DNA from: DASYXW01 sp035934405
GTDB lineage: Bacteria; Acidobacteriota; Terriglobia; UBA7540
Reading direction: 5' to 3'
DNA length: 64,000 nt
NCBI GenBank assembly: GCA_035934405.1
Contig: DASYXW010000012.1
Location: forward strand, 1-64,000
Shown: positions 1 to 8,560 of the stretch, in pieces
Layout: each line of letters begins with the position of its first letter
Position numbering within the stretch: position 1 is the stretch's first letter
Notes under the pieces: model-generated
Told to the model about the DNA's origin: nothing
Databases searched by the model: none
What the model saw: only the letters and a program-made list of their open reading frames with translations
Made by a program: the position numbers and the translations under genes

Positions 1-1
1 C

Positions 2-1306
2 GACTCCGATCATCCGCTGGCGCAAGGCGAAGTGGGCCGGGGCGGTGTGGCGATCGATTCGCTCGAGGACATGGAGACGCTCTTTGCCGGCATCCCGCTC
101 GACCGCGTTTCGACCTCGATGACCATCAACTCGACGGCGGCCATTCTGCTGGCGCTCTACCTTGCCGTGGCCGAGAAGCAAGGCGTGAGCTTGGCCGCCG
201 TCTCGGGCACCGTGCAGAACGACATCTTGAAGGAATACATCGCGCGCGGCACCTACATTTACCCGCTCCAGCCGGCGCTGCGCCTCGTCACCGACATTTT
301 CGCTTTCTGCCGCAAGCAGGCGCCGGAATGGAACACGATTTCGATAAGCGGCTACCACATCCGCGAGGCCGGCTCCACGGCGGTGCAGGAAGTCGCGTTC
401 ACGCTCTCAAACGCCATCTCCTATGTCGAGGCGGCGATGGAACGCGGGCTCGCCGTGGACGATTTCGCTCCACGCTTGTCGTTCTTCCTCAATTCCCACA
501 ATGGGCTGCTCGAAGAAGTGGCCAAGTTCCGCGCCGCGCGGCGTCTGTGGGCGCGCATCATGCGGGAGCGCTTCCAGGCGCGCGACCCGCGCTCGTGGAT
601 GTTTCGCTTCCACACCCAGACCGGTGGCTCCACGCTCACGGCGCAGCAGCCGGACGTGAACATCGTGCGCGTCACCCTGCAGGCGCTCGCCGCCGTGCTG
701 GGCGGCACGCAGTCGCTGCACACCAACAGCCGCGACGAGGCTCTGGCGCTGCCCACCGAGCCGTCGGCGCTGATCGCCCTGCGCACGCAGCAGATCATCG
801 GCTGCGAGAGTGGCGCGGCGAACACCGTGGATCCCTTCGCCGGTTCCTACACCGTCGAGAAACTGACCAGCGAGATCGAGCAGGGCGCGGAAGATTACAT
901 CCGCAGGATTGATGCCATAGGCGGAACGCTGCGCGCCATTGAGACGGGCTTTGTGCAGCGCGAAATCCAGCAGTCGGCGTATGAATATCAGCGCCGGGTG
1001 GAATCCGGCGAACAAGTGATCGTGGGCGTCAACCGCTACCAGGACCCAACCCCGCCCGCGTTCCCCATTTTGCGCATCGACCCGGAAGTGGAGCGTACGC
1101 AGGTGGAACGCCTCCGCCGCCTGCGCGCCCGCCGTGACGCCGTGTGCGTTCGGTCCGCTTTGGACGAAGTCGAAGCCACGGCGCGCTCGGATCGCAATCT
1201 GATGCCGGCGATTCTGGCGGCGGTGAAGGCGTACGCCACCGTGGGCGAGGTTTCCGATACACTACGCAAGGTGTTTGGAGAGTATCAGGAATCGGTAGTG
1301 ATTTGA
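2..1306 (+). CDS. mcmA1: Methylmalonyl-CoA mutase large subunit (5' partial)
   Basis: The window opens inside this gene; the frame is open from base 2, giving 434 visible residues. It matches the TIM-barrel catalytic part of B12-dependent acyl-CoA mutases, which interconvert (R)-methylmalonyl-CoA and succinyl-CoA. Recognisable blocks are an N-terminal DSDHPLAQGEVGR, SISGYHIREAG, DFAPRLSFF, GGTQSLHTNSRDEAL, DPFAGSY and EVIVGVNRYQ-like VIVGVNRYQ. The Arg of PALRL aligns with the CoA-carboxylate-binding Arg of methylmalonyl rather than isobutyryl mutases, which is an alignment-based inference. The protein ends shortly after EVSDTLRKVFGEYQ, so the C-terminal B12-binding domain of one-chain mutases is absent and must be a separate small subunit elsewhere. 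The downstream gene is not a B12 protein. Confidence 0.93.
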   Translation, partial: DSDHPLAQGEVGRGGVAIDSLEDMETLFAGIPLDRVSTSMTINSTAAILLALYLAVAEKQGVSLAAVSGTVQNDILKEYIARGTYIYPLQPALRLVTDIFAFCRKQAPEWNTISISGYHIREAGSTAVQEVAFTLSNAISYVEAAMERGLAVDDFAPRLSFFLNSHNGLLEEVAKFRAARRLWARIMRERFQARDPRSWMFRFHTQTGGSTLTAQQPDVNIVRVTLQALAAVLGGTQSLHTNSRDEALALPTEPSALIALRTQQIIGCESGAANTVDPFAGSYTVEKLTSEIEQGAEDYIRRIDAIGGTLRAIETGFVQREIQQSAYEYQRRVESGEQVIVGVNRYQDPTPPAFPILRIDPEVERTQVERLRRLRARRDAVCVRSALDEVEATARSDRNLMPAILAAVKAYATVGEVSDTLRKVFGEYQESVVI

Positions 1307-1325
1307 CGACCAGGGAAAGGATGAG

Positions 1326-1346
1326 GTGGTCACAAACCGTGACCAC
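1326..1346 (+). terminator. Hairpin after the mutase gene
   Basis: GTGGTCAC, a 5-nt loop and GTGACCAC form a perfect 8-bp stem 20 bases after the mutase stop codon. It is followed by TTGT rather than a long T run, so it is a likely but weak intrinsic terminator. Confidence 0.55.
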
Positions 1347-1440
1347 TTGTAGCGCCTGAAGTACTCGCTGGCGCACGACTTCATCCCAAGTTGATGTCAC
1401 GATGGCACGCCGAGGCGAGCGGCAGGGCGCAAGGAGAATC

Positions 1441-2847
1441 ATGGCAACCCTAACCTTTCTTGGCGCGGCCGGAACCGTCACCGGCTCGAAGTACCTGGTC
1501 GAAGCCGGGGGCGAGCGCCTGTTGGTTGACTGCGGGCTTTTTGAGGGCACGAAGGAGTTGCGCCTGCGCAACTGGAATCCGCTCGCCGTGCCGCCCGCGA
1601 GCGTCCACACTCTGGCGCTGACGCACGCCCATCTCGATCACACCGGCTACATCCCGCGTTTCGTGAAGCAGGGATTTCGCGGCCTGATTCTGGCCACCTC
1701 GGCGACGGTGGATGTGGCGCACCTGCTGTTGCCGGATTCCGGCCACTTGCAGGAAGAGGACGCCGAATACGCCAACAAGAAGGGCTTCACCAAGCACCAG
1801 CCCGCCCTGCCACTCTATACCGAGCAGGACGCGGTCGATTCGCTGAAGCAATTTCAAGCGGTGGACGAGTCGAAGTCGGTCCAGGTGTCGCCTCGCTTTT
1901 CATTCCGCTACTTTCCCGTTGGACACATTCTGGGCGCGCGGTCCATCCTGCTGACCATTCGCGAAGATGGCCGCGAGAACGGCGGCGAGCGGCGCGTACT
2001 CTTCTCCGGCGACGTGGGCCGCGAGCAGCAACTGTTGATCCGGCCGCCCGCGGTGCCCGAGATCGACGGCGACTACACCATGCTGTGCGAGTCCACGTAC
2101 GGCGACCGCCTGCACCCCGCCGACGACTACCATGCGCGACTGGCGCAGGTCATCACTGCTACGGCGGCGCGCGGCGGCACGGTGGTGATTCCAGCATTCG
2201 CGGTGGGCAGAACCCAGGAGCTGCTTTACATCCTGCGCGAACTGCTCGAGCAGAAGAAGATTCCGCCGCTGCCGATTCACGTTGACAGCCCCATGGCCAT
2301 TGACTGCACCGACCTCTACCGGCGCCATCACGAGGACCACAACCTGCAAATGGACGCGCTCGAAGCGAAGGGTGTGAAGCCGCTTATGCCGCCCGGCGTG
2401 CACTTTGACCGCACGGTGGAGCAGTCGAAGGCGCTGAACAATTCGACTTCGCCCATGATCATCATCTCGGCGAGCGGCATGGCCACCGGCGGCCGCGTGC
2501 TGCATCACTTGGCGCGTTGCCTCCCCGACCCCCGCAACACGATTTTGTTCGAGGGTTTTCAGTCGCCCGGTACCCGCGGCCAGACGATTCAATCGGGCGC
2601 GCAATTCGTCAAGATACACGGCCAACGGGTGCCGGTCCGGGCTAAGGTCGAGTCCATGGAAAACTTGAGCGGTCACGCGGACTACGGCGAGATTTTGCGC
2701 TGGCTCGGGCGCTTCCCGAAAGCGCCGCGGCAGGTGTGGCTCACCCACGGCGAGCCGGCGGCAGCGGATTCGCTGCGGCAGAAGATTACCGACCAGCTTC
2801 ACTGGCCGGCGACCGTGGCGGCGTACTTGCAGAAGATCGCACTGTAA
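1441..2847 (+). CDS. Beta-CASP metallo-beta-lactamase-fold RNA/nucleic-acid hydrolase
   Basis: A 468-residue protein of the metallo-beta-lactamase/beta-CASP family, the fold of CPSF-type nucleases that cleave RNA using two zinc ions. The N-terminal half has the zinc motif HAHLDH at residues 62-67. The beta-CASP part shows AVGRTQELLYIL, HVDSPMAIDCTDLY and IIISASGMATGGRVLHHL. A typical C-terminus with LSGHADYGEILRWL and WLTHGEP supplies further metal ligands. I chose the ATG at 1441 because AAGGAG lies just upstream; an in-frame ATG at 1402 lacks a comparable site. There is no KH domain. It stands alone between the mutase and a convergent gene, so its cellular target cannot be read from context. 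Confidence 0.9.
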   Translation: MATLTFLGAAGTVTGSKYLVEAGGERLLVDCGLFEGTKELRLRNWNPLAVPPASVHTLALTHAHLDHTGYIPRFVKQGFRGLILATSATVDVAHLLLPDSGHLQEEDAEYANKKGFTKHQPALPLYTEQDAVDSLKQFQAVDESKSVQVSPRFSFRYFPVGHILGARSILLTIREDGRENGGERRVLFSGDVGREQQLLIRPPAVPEIDGDYTMLCESTYGDRLHPADDYHARLAQVITATAARGGTVVIPAFAVGRTQELLYILRELLEQKKIPPLPIHVDSPMAIDCTDLYRRHHEDHNLQMDALEAKGVKPLMPPGVHFDRTVEQSKALNNSTSPMIIISASGMATGGRVLHHLARCLPDPRNTILFEGFQSPGTRGQTIQSGAQFVKIHGQRVPVRAKVESMENLSGHADYGEILRWLGRFPKAPRQVWLTHGEPAAADSLRQKITDQLHWPATVAAYLQKIAL

Positions 2848-2920
2848 GAATTGATTCATTGACTCATTGAGTCATTGAATCAATGAATCAATTCTTCTGA
2901 CCCCTGGCTCCTGGTTTCTG
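2848..2920. repeat. STRR-like tract, convergent junction
   Basis: Degenerate tandem units of the TCATTGA type, then CTGACCCCTGGCTCCTGG units. GAATTGATTCATTGA (2848-2862) is repeated inverted as TCAATGAATCAATTC (2880-2894), so the tract can form a hairpin between two convergent genes. It also encodes the last residues of the HD-domain gene on the minus strand. Confidence 0.85.
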
Positions 2921-3476
2921 CCGCGAGGCCTAGCGTTTCCGCAATGCTGCGCATCGCTTCGATGCAGAACGCGATGTGCTCGTCGAGCGGAATCCCCAAC
3001 TCCTCCGCGCCGCGCGTAATGTCCTCGCGGCTCACCGAACGCGCAAAAGCTTTGTCCTTCATCCGCTTTCGCACCGACCTGGCTTCGAGCGTTGAGATTT
3101 TCTCCGGACGCACGAGCGAGCAGGCGGTAATGAATCCCGCCAGCTCGTCGCAGGCAAAGAGCGTCTTCGCCATCTGCGTGTCGCGGGGGACGCCGGTGTA
3201 ATCGGCGTGGCCGAGGATCGCCCGGCGGACTTCTTCCAGGTAACCTCGCTCTTTCAGAATCTCGCTGCCTTTCGTGGGATGATCCGGCGCGTTGGGATAG
3301 ATTTCATAATCGAAGTCGTGAATCAACCCGACGATCCCCCACTTGTCTTCATCCTCGCCGAACTTGTGGGCGTAGGCGCGCATGCACGCTTCCACCGCCT
3401 GCGCGTGCTTGCGCAGGCTTTCACTCTTGGTGTATTCGCACAGCAGGTTCCACGCCGCTTGACGGTCGATGGTCAT
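2880..3476 (-). CDS. HD-domain phosphohydrolase-like protein
   Basis: A 198-residue single-domain HD protein. Metal-binding residues typical of the HD superfamily are visible: His24, the His53-Asp54 doublet in GLIHDFDYE, His66 in DHPTKG and His90 in ILGHADYTG. Proteins of this kind are usually metal-dependent phosphohydrolases, but the substrate is unknown. It is the last gene of a leftward group, 29 bases after purM. The C-terminal residues ETRSQGSEELIH are encoded by the adjacent repeat tract, so this tail is probably not conserved. Confidence 0.8.
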   Translation of the reverse strand: MTIDRQAAWNLLCEYTKSESLRKHAQAVEACMRAYAHKFGEDEDKWGIVGLIHDFDYEIYPNAPDHPTKGSEILKERGYLEEVRRAILGHADYTGVPRDTQMAKTLFACDELAGFITACSLVRPEKISTLEARSVRKRMKDKAFARSVSREDITRGAEELGIPLDEHIAFCIEAMRSIAETLGLAAETRSQGSEELIH

Positions 3477-3505
3477 CGCTTAAAACGCTCCCGGCGGCGG
3501 AGCCG

Positions 3506-4534
3506 CTATGGCTGAGTGATGTATTCTACTCCCGACCGACCGGAGATGATGCGTCCTACGAGCCAGAACTTCTCCAGCTTTTTTTGGAGAGCCGCCGAGA
3601 CGCGGTCGAGATCGCGCTTGGCGACCACCAGCAACATGCCGAGGCCCATGTTGAACGTCCGCAGCATGTCTTGCTCGGGCACGCGGCCGCGGCGCGCGAT
3701 GAGGTCGAACACCGGCAACACCGGCCAGCTCCCCAGCCTGATTTCAGCGGCGCAGCCGGCGGGAAGAATCCGAGGCGTGTTCTCCGTGATGCCACCGCCG
3801 GTCACGTGGACGAGACCGCGCAGCAAGCCGGCGTCGAGCAGGGGCCGTAGCGCCGGCGCGTACGACCGATGCGGCGCGAGAAGTTCCTCGCCGAGCGTGC
3901 GGCCGAGCGCCGGCACACGCTTGCTGAGCTTCATACCGCACCGTTCCAGCAGCACCTTGCGCGCCAGCGAATATCCGTTGGTGTGCAGGCCGAGCGAAGG
4001 CAGGCCGAGGATCACGTCGCCCGGCCGGATGCGGCGGCCGTCAAGAATCTTTGCGCGGCGCACCCAGCCCACGATGCAACCCGCCAGGTCGTATTCGTTG
4101 TCGGAATAAAACCCGGGCATCTCGGCGGTTTCGCCGCCAACGAGCGCGCAACCGGCAGCGCGGCAGGCCTGCGTGATGCCGCCAACGATTTCGGCCACCA
4201 CGCGCGGCGCAAGCTTTCCGGTAGCGATGTAGTCGAGGAAGAAGAGCGGCGCCGCGCCGTGGACGCTAATGTCGTTCACGCAATGGTTGACGATGTCGGC
4301 GCCGACGCTTTCGTGACGGTGGAGCGCGAAGGCGATCTTGAGCTTGGTGCCCACGCCGTCCATGCTTGTGACCAGCACGGCGTCGCGGGGAAGGCCGGCA
4401 AGCGAAAAAAATCCACCGAAAGCGCCGAGCTCGCGCAAGACCCGGGGATTGAAAGTGCGGCGGGCGAGCTCCTTGATTTCCCGCTTGGCCTGGGTAGCAG
4501 CGGCGATGTCAACGCCAGCGTCGCGATAACGCAT
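3506..4534 (-). CDS. purM: Phosphoribosylformylglycinamidine cyclo-ligase (AIR synthetase)
   Basis: A 342-residue PurM, the usual family length. It closes the imidazole ring of FGAM using ATP to make AIR, step five of purine synthesis in the cytoplasm. Family signatures include MDGVGTKLKIAF near residues 58-69, the ND of HCVNDISVHGA, LVGGETAEMPGFY at residues 131-143 and HVTGGGITENTPRIL. The ATG at 4534 starts MRYRDAGVDI, a normal PurM N-terminus. It reads leftward with DinB, lepB and purF upstream, but purF is about 1.7 kb away, so the purine genes are grouped rather than adjacent. The sequence just before the start codon is an STRR-like tract. Confidence 0.95.
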   Translation of the reverse strand: MRYRDAGVDIAAATQAKREIKELARRTFNPRVLRELGAFGGFFSLAGLPRDAVLVTSMDGVGTKLKIAFALHRHESVGADIVNHCVNDISVHGAAPLFFLDYIATGKLAPRVVAEIVGGITQACRAAGCALVGGETAEMPGFYSDNEYDLAGCIVGWVRRAKILDGRRIRPGDVILGLPSLGLHTNGYSLARKVLLERCGMKLSKRVPALGRTLGEELLAPHRSYAPALRPLLDAGLLRGLVHVTGGGITENTPRILPAGCAAEIRLGSWPVLPVFDLIARRGRVPEQDMLRTFNMGLGMLLVVAKRDLDRVSAALQKKLEKFWLVGRIISGRSGVEYITQP

Positions 4535-4640
4535 TCTGAGTTATGAGTGATCAGTGATGAGTACTGAGTGACGAGTGTTGAGTAAGGAGCCATGAGCCGT
4601 CCCGCAAAAACTCATAACTCACAACCCGTAACTCACTGCT
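4532..4640. repeat. STRR-like tract between DinB gene and purM
   Basis: Units of the type GAGTGATCAGTGATGAGT and, inverted, ACTCATAACTCACAAC fill the whole junction. They touch both the purM start codon and the stop codon of the upstream DinB-like gene. Confidence 0.85.
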
Positions 4641-5127
4641 CGTCTGCGGACGGGCCATAGATCGCCGGCACCGGCCGCCCATTCAAGCGCAAATACACGC
4701 CAAGCTGGGCGCGATGATGCACCAAATGGTTCAGGAACATTTGCCGATAGGCGAGAAAGCGCGATCCCTCGAAAAAAATCCTGCCTCCGGCGCTCAGCTT
4801 CCAGTTATCCTTCCACGCTTCGTCCGGGGTGTTTTGCAAAGCGGCGCGAACCTTGGCGGCTCCTTCATCCAAGGCCTGCACGAGCTGCGCCGCGGATTCA
4901 AACGGCAGGGGCTTGTAGCTGCTCTTCGAGAAATCCAGCTCCGGCGTAGTCAGAATGGTCAGCCCGAACCCCGCTAGCTGCGCCACGTGCGGCGCGAGTT
5001 TGCCCAGAGGCATGGACTTGGGGTGCGGCGCAAAATCCTTCTTGTCGGCTGGAACACGCTCCAGAGTCACCCGTGTCTTTGTCATTTCGGCATCAAGTTC
5101 GGGAAGTAGAAGTTCGCTGATCCGCAT
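4633..5127 (-). CDS. DinB-like family protein
   Basis: A 164-residue four-helix-bundle protein of the DinB/DfsB superfamily. The C-terminal block NHLVHHRAQLGVYLRLNGRPVP with following PAIYGPSADE is typical, and the histidines HPK/APHV and HHR are the expected metal ligands. Such proteins are damage-inducible metal-binding proteins or thiol-dependent transferases of mostly unknown function. It is not the DNA polymerase also named DinB. The start codon ATG at 5127 is preceded by GGAGG-like sequence (cctcc on the plus strand). It lies between lepB and purM in the same direction, with no obvious functional link. Confidence 0.85.
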   Translation of the reverse strand: MRISELLLPELDAEMTKTRVTLERVPADKKDFAPHPKSMPLGKLAPHVAQLAGFGLTILTTPELDFSKSSYKPLPFESAAQLVQALDEGAAKVRAALQNTPDEAWKDNWKLSAGGRIFFEGSRFLAYRQMFLNHLVHHRAQLGVYLRLNGRPVPAIYGPSADEQ

Positions 5128-5182
5128 TAAACTCCTCCAGGCTTAGCTGCCAGTGGCGAATTGTGAGTCGTCATTCGGTCCT

Positions 5183-5280
5183 GTAATTCTGAGCGGAGCG
5201 AAGAATCCCTGTATTTGTATCGCACGGATGAAAAGAAGCTACAGAGATGCTTCGGTCGCCGCGGCGACCGAAGCATGACA
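5183..5280. repeat. Dispersed repeat ending in a 30-bp perfect palindrome
   Basis: It contains the phrase TTCTGAGCGGAGCGAAGAAT, a dispersed-repeat head I have seen in many bacterial genomes (recollection, not searched). It ends in a perfect 30-bp palindrome at 5247-5276 with the half-site ATGCTTCGGTCGCCG. It lies between lepB and the DinB-like gene and codes for nothing recognisable. Confidence 0.75.
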
Positions 5281-5320
5281 GTCATTCATAACTCAGCACT
5301 CATAACTCACCATTCAAAAG
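5281..5320. repeat. STRR-like tract at the lepB 3' end
   Basis: Units of ACTCATAACTCA type (GTCATTCATAACTCAGCACTC and following). The tract reaches the lepB stop codon at 5314-5316. Confidence 0.8.
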
Positions 5321-6174
5321 ATTTTCCCCATCCGCGACCAGCGCGTCTTCTGGAAAAAGTTTCGCAGAATGGAGCCATCAAACTTAACGCGCGCCAACAG
5401 GCTTTCCGCCGTCCAGTCGGGTGTGGGCGCATCATAGGACCAGTAAACAAACAGCGGCTCTCCCACCACGTTTTCGTCCGGCACAAAGCCCCAGTAGCGG
5501 CTGTCGTCGGAATTGTCGCGATTGTCCCCCATGGCGAAGAAGTGGTCCTGCGGCACCACCAGGCTGCCATTGTGGATGAAGGCAGGCATTTCCTGGGCCC
5601 ACTGGGGCGATGCCGGGTCCACCATGCGGATCATGGCGAGGCCGGTCGCGGGGTCAACCGGGGGAGGAAAGTTATCCCGGCCGGCAAAAAGTTCGTAGTG
5701 GGCGTAAGGCTCCTTGAGCGGCTGGCCGTTGACGTACACCTGCCGGCCCACAATCCTGATGGTGTCGCCGCCGGCGGCGATCACTCGCTTCACAAACATC
5801 ACCGAAGGGTTGCGAGGATTGTGAAAGGCCACGATGTCGCCGCGATGGATCGGCCGCAGCCGCGGCAACCGCCACGGCGTGTACGGCAGCTCCGGCCCGT
5901 AAAGCAGCTTGTCGAGGAAAACGTGATCGCCGATGAGGATGGTGTTTTCCATCGAGCCGGTGGGGATCACGGTGGCTTCGGCCACGAAGGTTCGGATACA
6001 GAAGACGGCGATGAGCACGATGAAGAGCGAGCGCAGGGTTTCCCACGCGCCTTCGCCGTGGCGCCGGTGCTCGGGCGGCGGGGCGCTCTGCGGGGCAGGG
6101 GCCTCGGGAGTTGCCGGGCTAGCCGCTGCGTGTTCAGAGGTTTTCATTTCCGAATGGTCGTCAAAAGTTTCCAT
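5314..6174 (-). CDS. lepB: Signal peptidase I
   Basis: A 286-residue membrane serine protease that removes signal peptides from exported proteins. A Pro/Ala-rich cytoplasmic tail (residues 1-40) leads to one membrane segment (about 47-65). Then come PTGSMENTILIGD with catalytic Ser74, FVKRVIAAGGD with catalytic Lys129, and the C-terminal GDNRDNSDDSRYWGFV box. The frame stays open to an ATG at 6315, but that would overlap purF (ends 6249). The ATG at 6174 gives a sensible spacing; a third choice is 6147. An insert of about 30 residues between GRQVYVNGQPL and the GDNRDNSDDSRYWG box is common in larger Gram-negative enzymes. It reads in the same direction as purF, 74 bases downstream. Confidence 0.93.
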   Translation of the reverse strand: METFDDHSEMKTSEHAAASPATPEAPAPQSAPPPEHRRHGEGAWETLRSLFIVLIAVFCIRTFVAEATVIPTGSMENTILIGDHVFLDKLLYGPELPYTPWRLPRLRPIHRGDIVAFHNPRNPSVMFVKRVIAAGGDTIRIVGRQVYVNGQPLKEPYAHYELFAGRDNFPPPVDPATGLAMIRMVDPASPQWAQEMPAFIHNGSLVVPQDHFFAMGDNRDNSDDSRYWGFVPDENVVGEPLFVYWSYDAPTPDWTAESLLARVKFDGSILRNFFQKTRWSRMGKIF

Positions 6175-6248
6175 TTCGCTCGCTTTCTTTGGTCTATCGG
6201 TCGCCGCTCCATCCTTGTATACGTCCGGCTCGATTCCCGCGTTCCCAC

Positions 6249-7679
6249 TCAGACGCGATCGCGGATGGCGATCAGCCGCTGCTGGACGGTGGTCGGATAA
6301 TTCGCGGTGTAGCAAGCCAGGCAGTACTTACCCTCGGTGTCACTCACAGCCTGACGCATGCCATCGAGCGAGAGATACCCCAGGCTGTCAGCGCCGATAA
6401 ACTCGCGGATTCCCTCCAGGCTGTGCGTGGCTGCGATCAGCTCCTTCTTCGTCGGCGTGTCGATGCCGTAGTAGCAGGGCGAAACGGTGGGCGGGCAACT
6501 GATCCGCACGTGCACCTCGCGCGCCCCGGCATCCCTTACGATGCGCACGATCTTGCGGCTGGTTGTGCCGCGAATAATCGAGTCATCCACCAGCACCACG
6601 CGTTTGCCGTCGAGCAGGCTGCGCACGGGATTGAGCTTCAGCTTCACGCCGAAGTCGCGGATGGATTGCCTCGGCTCGATGAACGTGCGGCCCACGTAAT
6701 GATTGCGGATGAGGCCCATCTTCAGCGGGATGCCCGATTCCTCCGCGTAGCCGCTGGCCGCGGCCACGCCTGAATCCGGCACCGGAACCACCACGTCGGC
6801 CTCGGCCGGATGCTCGCGCGCGAGGAGCCGCCCCAGCATCTCGCGGCTTTGTTGCACCGAGCGGCCGAAAATTACGCTGTCGGGGCGCGAGAAATAGACG
6901 TGCTCAAAAATGCACTGCGTCGGGGTGGGCGGAGCAAAACGCAATCGCGTCAGACCCTGGCGGTCGAGAATCACCATCTCGCCGGGCTCCACTTCGCCCA
7001 CGTACGTCGCGTCAATCAGGTCGAAGGCGCAACTCTCGGAAGCGAGCACCCAGGCGCTGTCCAGCCGCCCGAGACAGAGCGGGCGGAAGCCGTGCGGATC
7101 GCGAACGCCTACTACCTTGTCTTTGAACAGCATCACCAGAGAATAAGCCCCTACGACGCGGTCGAGGGCGTCGGCAATCGCTTCCGGGACGCCCGAGTGC
7201 TTGGAACGGGCGAAATAGTGGACGATCACTTCGCTGTCGCTCGTGGTCTGGAAGATGTCGCCGCGGCTCTCGAGGTCCTTGCGGATGGCGGTCGCGTTCA
7301 CCAGGTTGCCGTTGTGCGCCACTGCCACCTGCCCCTTCTGGCAGCTCACCATGAGCGGCTGCGCGTTCTTGAGATCGACGTCGCCGGCGGTCGAATAGCG
7401 GGTGTGGCCGATCGCCAGGCGCCCGGGCAGGCCTTCAATTACCGGAGGCGTGAAAACGTCCGCCACGTGACCCATGCCCTTGTGGCAAAGCATGTTCTCG
7501 CCGTCAACCGCCGCAATACCGGCGCTTTCCTGGCCGCGATGCTGCAGCGCGTAAAGGCCGAGGTAAGTGAGCTTCACCGCTTCGGGGTGTCCGTACACGG
7601 CGAAAACGCCGCAATGGTCGTGGAACTTGTCGTCGTCGGAGGTGAGAACAACCGGCGAGAGTTGGCGTTGGCGCTGCAA
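6249..7679 (-). CDS. purF: Amidophosphoribosyltransferase
   Basis: PurF transfers ammonia from glutamine to PRPP, the first committed step of purine synthesis. The N-terminal glutaminase has its nucleophile at Cys23 in HCGVFAVYG and ALQHRGQESAGI downstream. The PRPP loop VVLVDDSIIRGTTS is intact. CPPTVSPCYYGID and KYCLACYTANYP provide cysteines expected in the 4Fe-4S, propeptide-cleaved Bacillus-type enzyme. No in-frame ATG lies near the expected N-terminus. I propose the TTG at 7679, because GGAG sits 7 bases upstream and the mature Cys would follow a 22-residue propeptide. The ATG at 7928 would overlap the upstream gene and translate a palindromic repeat (7701-7738). Confidence 0.93.
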   Translation of the reverse strand: MQRQRQLSPVVLTSDDDKFHDHCGVFAVYGHPEAVKLTYLGLYALQHRGQESAGIAAVDGENMLCHKGMGHVADVFTPPVIEGLPGRLAIGHTRYSTAGDVDLKNAQPLMVSCQKGQVAVAHNGNLVNATAIRKDLESRGDIFQTTSDSEVIVHYFARSKHSGVPEAIADALDRVVGAYSLVMLFKDKVVGVRDPHGFRPLCLGRLDSAWVLASESCAFDLIDATYVGEVEPGEMVILDRQGLTRLRFAPPTPTQCIFEHVYFSRPDSVIFGRSVQQSREMLGRLLAREHPAEADVVVPVPDSGVAAASGYAEESGIPLKMGLIRNHYVGRTFIEPRQSIRDFGVKLKLNPVRSLLDGKRVVLVDDSIIRGTTSRKIVRIVRDAGAREVHVRISCPPTVSPCYYGIDTPTKKELIAATHSLEGIREFIGADSLGYLSLDGMRQAVSDTEGKYCLACYTANYPTTVQQRLIAIRDRV

Positions 7680-7700
7680 AGGATCTACTCCGGTTGTCGC

Positions 7701-7738
7701 TGTAGCGCCGGTCCATAACCGGCCTACGGCCGCGTAGG
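7701..7738. repeat. TGTAGCGCC palindromic element upstream of purF
   Basis: TGTAGCGCCGG followed by two overlapping hairpins (CCGGTCCATAACCGG and GGCCTACGGCC) and CGCGTAG. It resembles the elements at 12515, 18369 and 56167. Confidence 0.6.
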
Positions 7739-7869
7739 GCTCATCAAGTCTATCGTCGCTTCTTAATCTTGCCTTGAAGCGCGCGCACAAGCAATATTTT
7801 TCTCGACCCAGAAGGGGCTGGTTGGCCAATCGGCCTTTACGTTCGACGCCTTCAGTCAGCCATCTGCGG

Positions 7870-8541
7870 TTAGGGGCTGCCCGGCGTGGATCGCAGCCGG
7901 CGGTAGGCTTCGGGATCGTCCACGTCAATCAAAATCCCCGGATCGTTCACTTCCACCTCGCAGGTCGCGTCGCGGTATCTCCGCACCACCATGTTCGCTC
8001 CCTCATCCTGGCTGAGCGCCAGGATTTCCGCGAACAGCGCGCGCGCGATGATCGTCGGGTGGCCCCGCCCATCATAGTAGGTGGGGATCACTACGGCGTC
8101 GCGCGACTCGCGGAAGGCGGCAATGAGCGAGCACACGGTCTCGGGCGTGGCCGCGGGATGGTCCACGAGGCAGAGCATCACGGCTTCGACGTCCCGGCCT
8201 TCGAGCGCGCGCAACCCGCGCTGCAACGACGAAGTCTGGCCGCGGTGATAACGCGGGTTCAGCAGCACCTCAGCGCCGCGGAGGTCGGCGGCGCGCTGGA
8301 TCTCGGCGGCGTGATGTCCCAGCACGACGATAGGCCGTTCGATGCCCGCCTGTCGAAGCGTGTCAATGATGTGCTCGAGGAACGTGCGGCCGCGATAGGT
8401 GAGCAGGGACTTGTCGCGCCCCATGCGCGAGGATTCCCCCGCTGCGAGGATCAAGCCGGCAATCACCTCCACAGATTGCACAGATTTCACAGATGAAAGC
8501 AACGGCATCGCGAACGCTGCCGCACGCTGGCCACTCGTCAC
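7870..8541 (-). CDS. Molybdenum cofactor cytidylyltransferase-like NTP transferase (MocA type)
   Basis: A 223-residue MobA-like nucleotidyltransferase. The nucleotide-binding signature GLILAAGESSRMGRDKSLL is near the N-terminus, followed by PIVVLGHHAAEI and a Rossmann-like core with VMLCLVDHPAATPETV. Relatives attach CMP (MocA) or GMP (MobA) to molybdopterin. Pairing with xdhC favours MocA, which makes the cytosine dinucleotide form used by xanthine dehydrogenase-type enzymes. The assigned GTG at 8541 overlaps the xdhC stop codon (GTGA), suggesting translational coupling. The first 24 residues are encoded by STRR-like sequence, and a start further in, at the GTG/TTG codons near 8460-8470 after GGAGG, is equally possible. 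Confidence 0.82.
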   Translation of the reverse strand: MTSGQRAAAFAMPLLSSVKSVQSVEVIAGLILAAGESSRMGRDKSLLTYRGRTFLEHIIDTLRQAGIERPIVVLGHHAAEIQRAADLRGAEVLLNPRYHRGQTSSLQRGLRALEGRDVEAVMLCLVDHPAATPETVCSLIAAFRESRDAVVIPTYYDGRGHPTIIARALFAEILALSQDEGANMVVRRYRDATCEVEVNDPGILIDVDDPEAYRRLRSTPGSP

Positions 8542-8560
8542 TTGTCACTTGTCACTGCTT
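8466..8560. repeat. Two STRR-like tracts at the xdhC/mocA junction
   Basis: CACAGATTGCACAGATTTCA (8471-8490) and ACTCGTCACTTGTCACTTGT (8533-8552) are two different short-unit repeats. They span the C-terminus of xdhC and the apparent N-terminus of the mocA-like gene. Confidence 0.75.
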
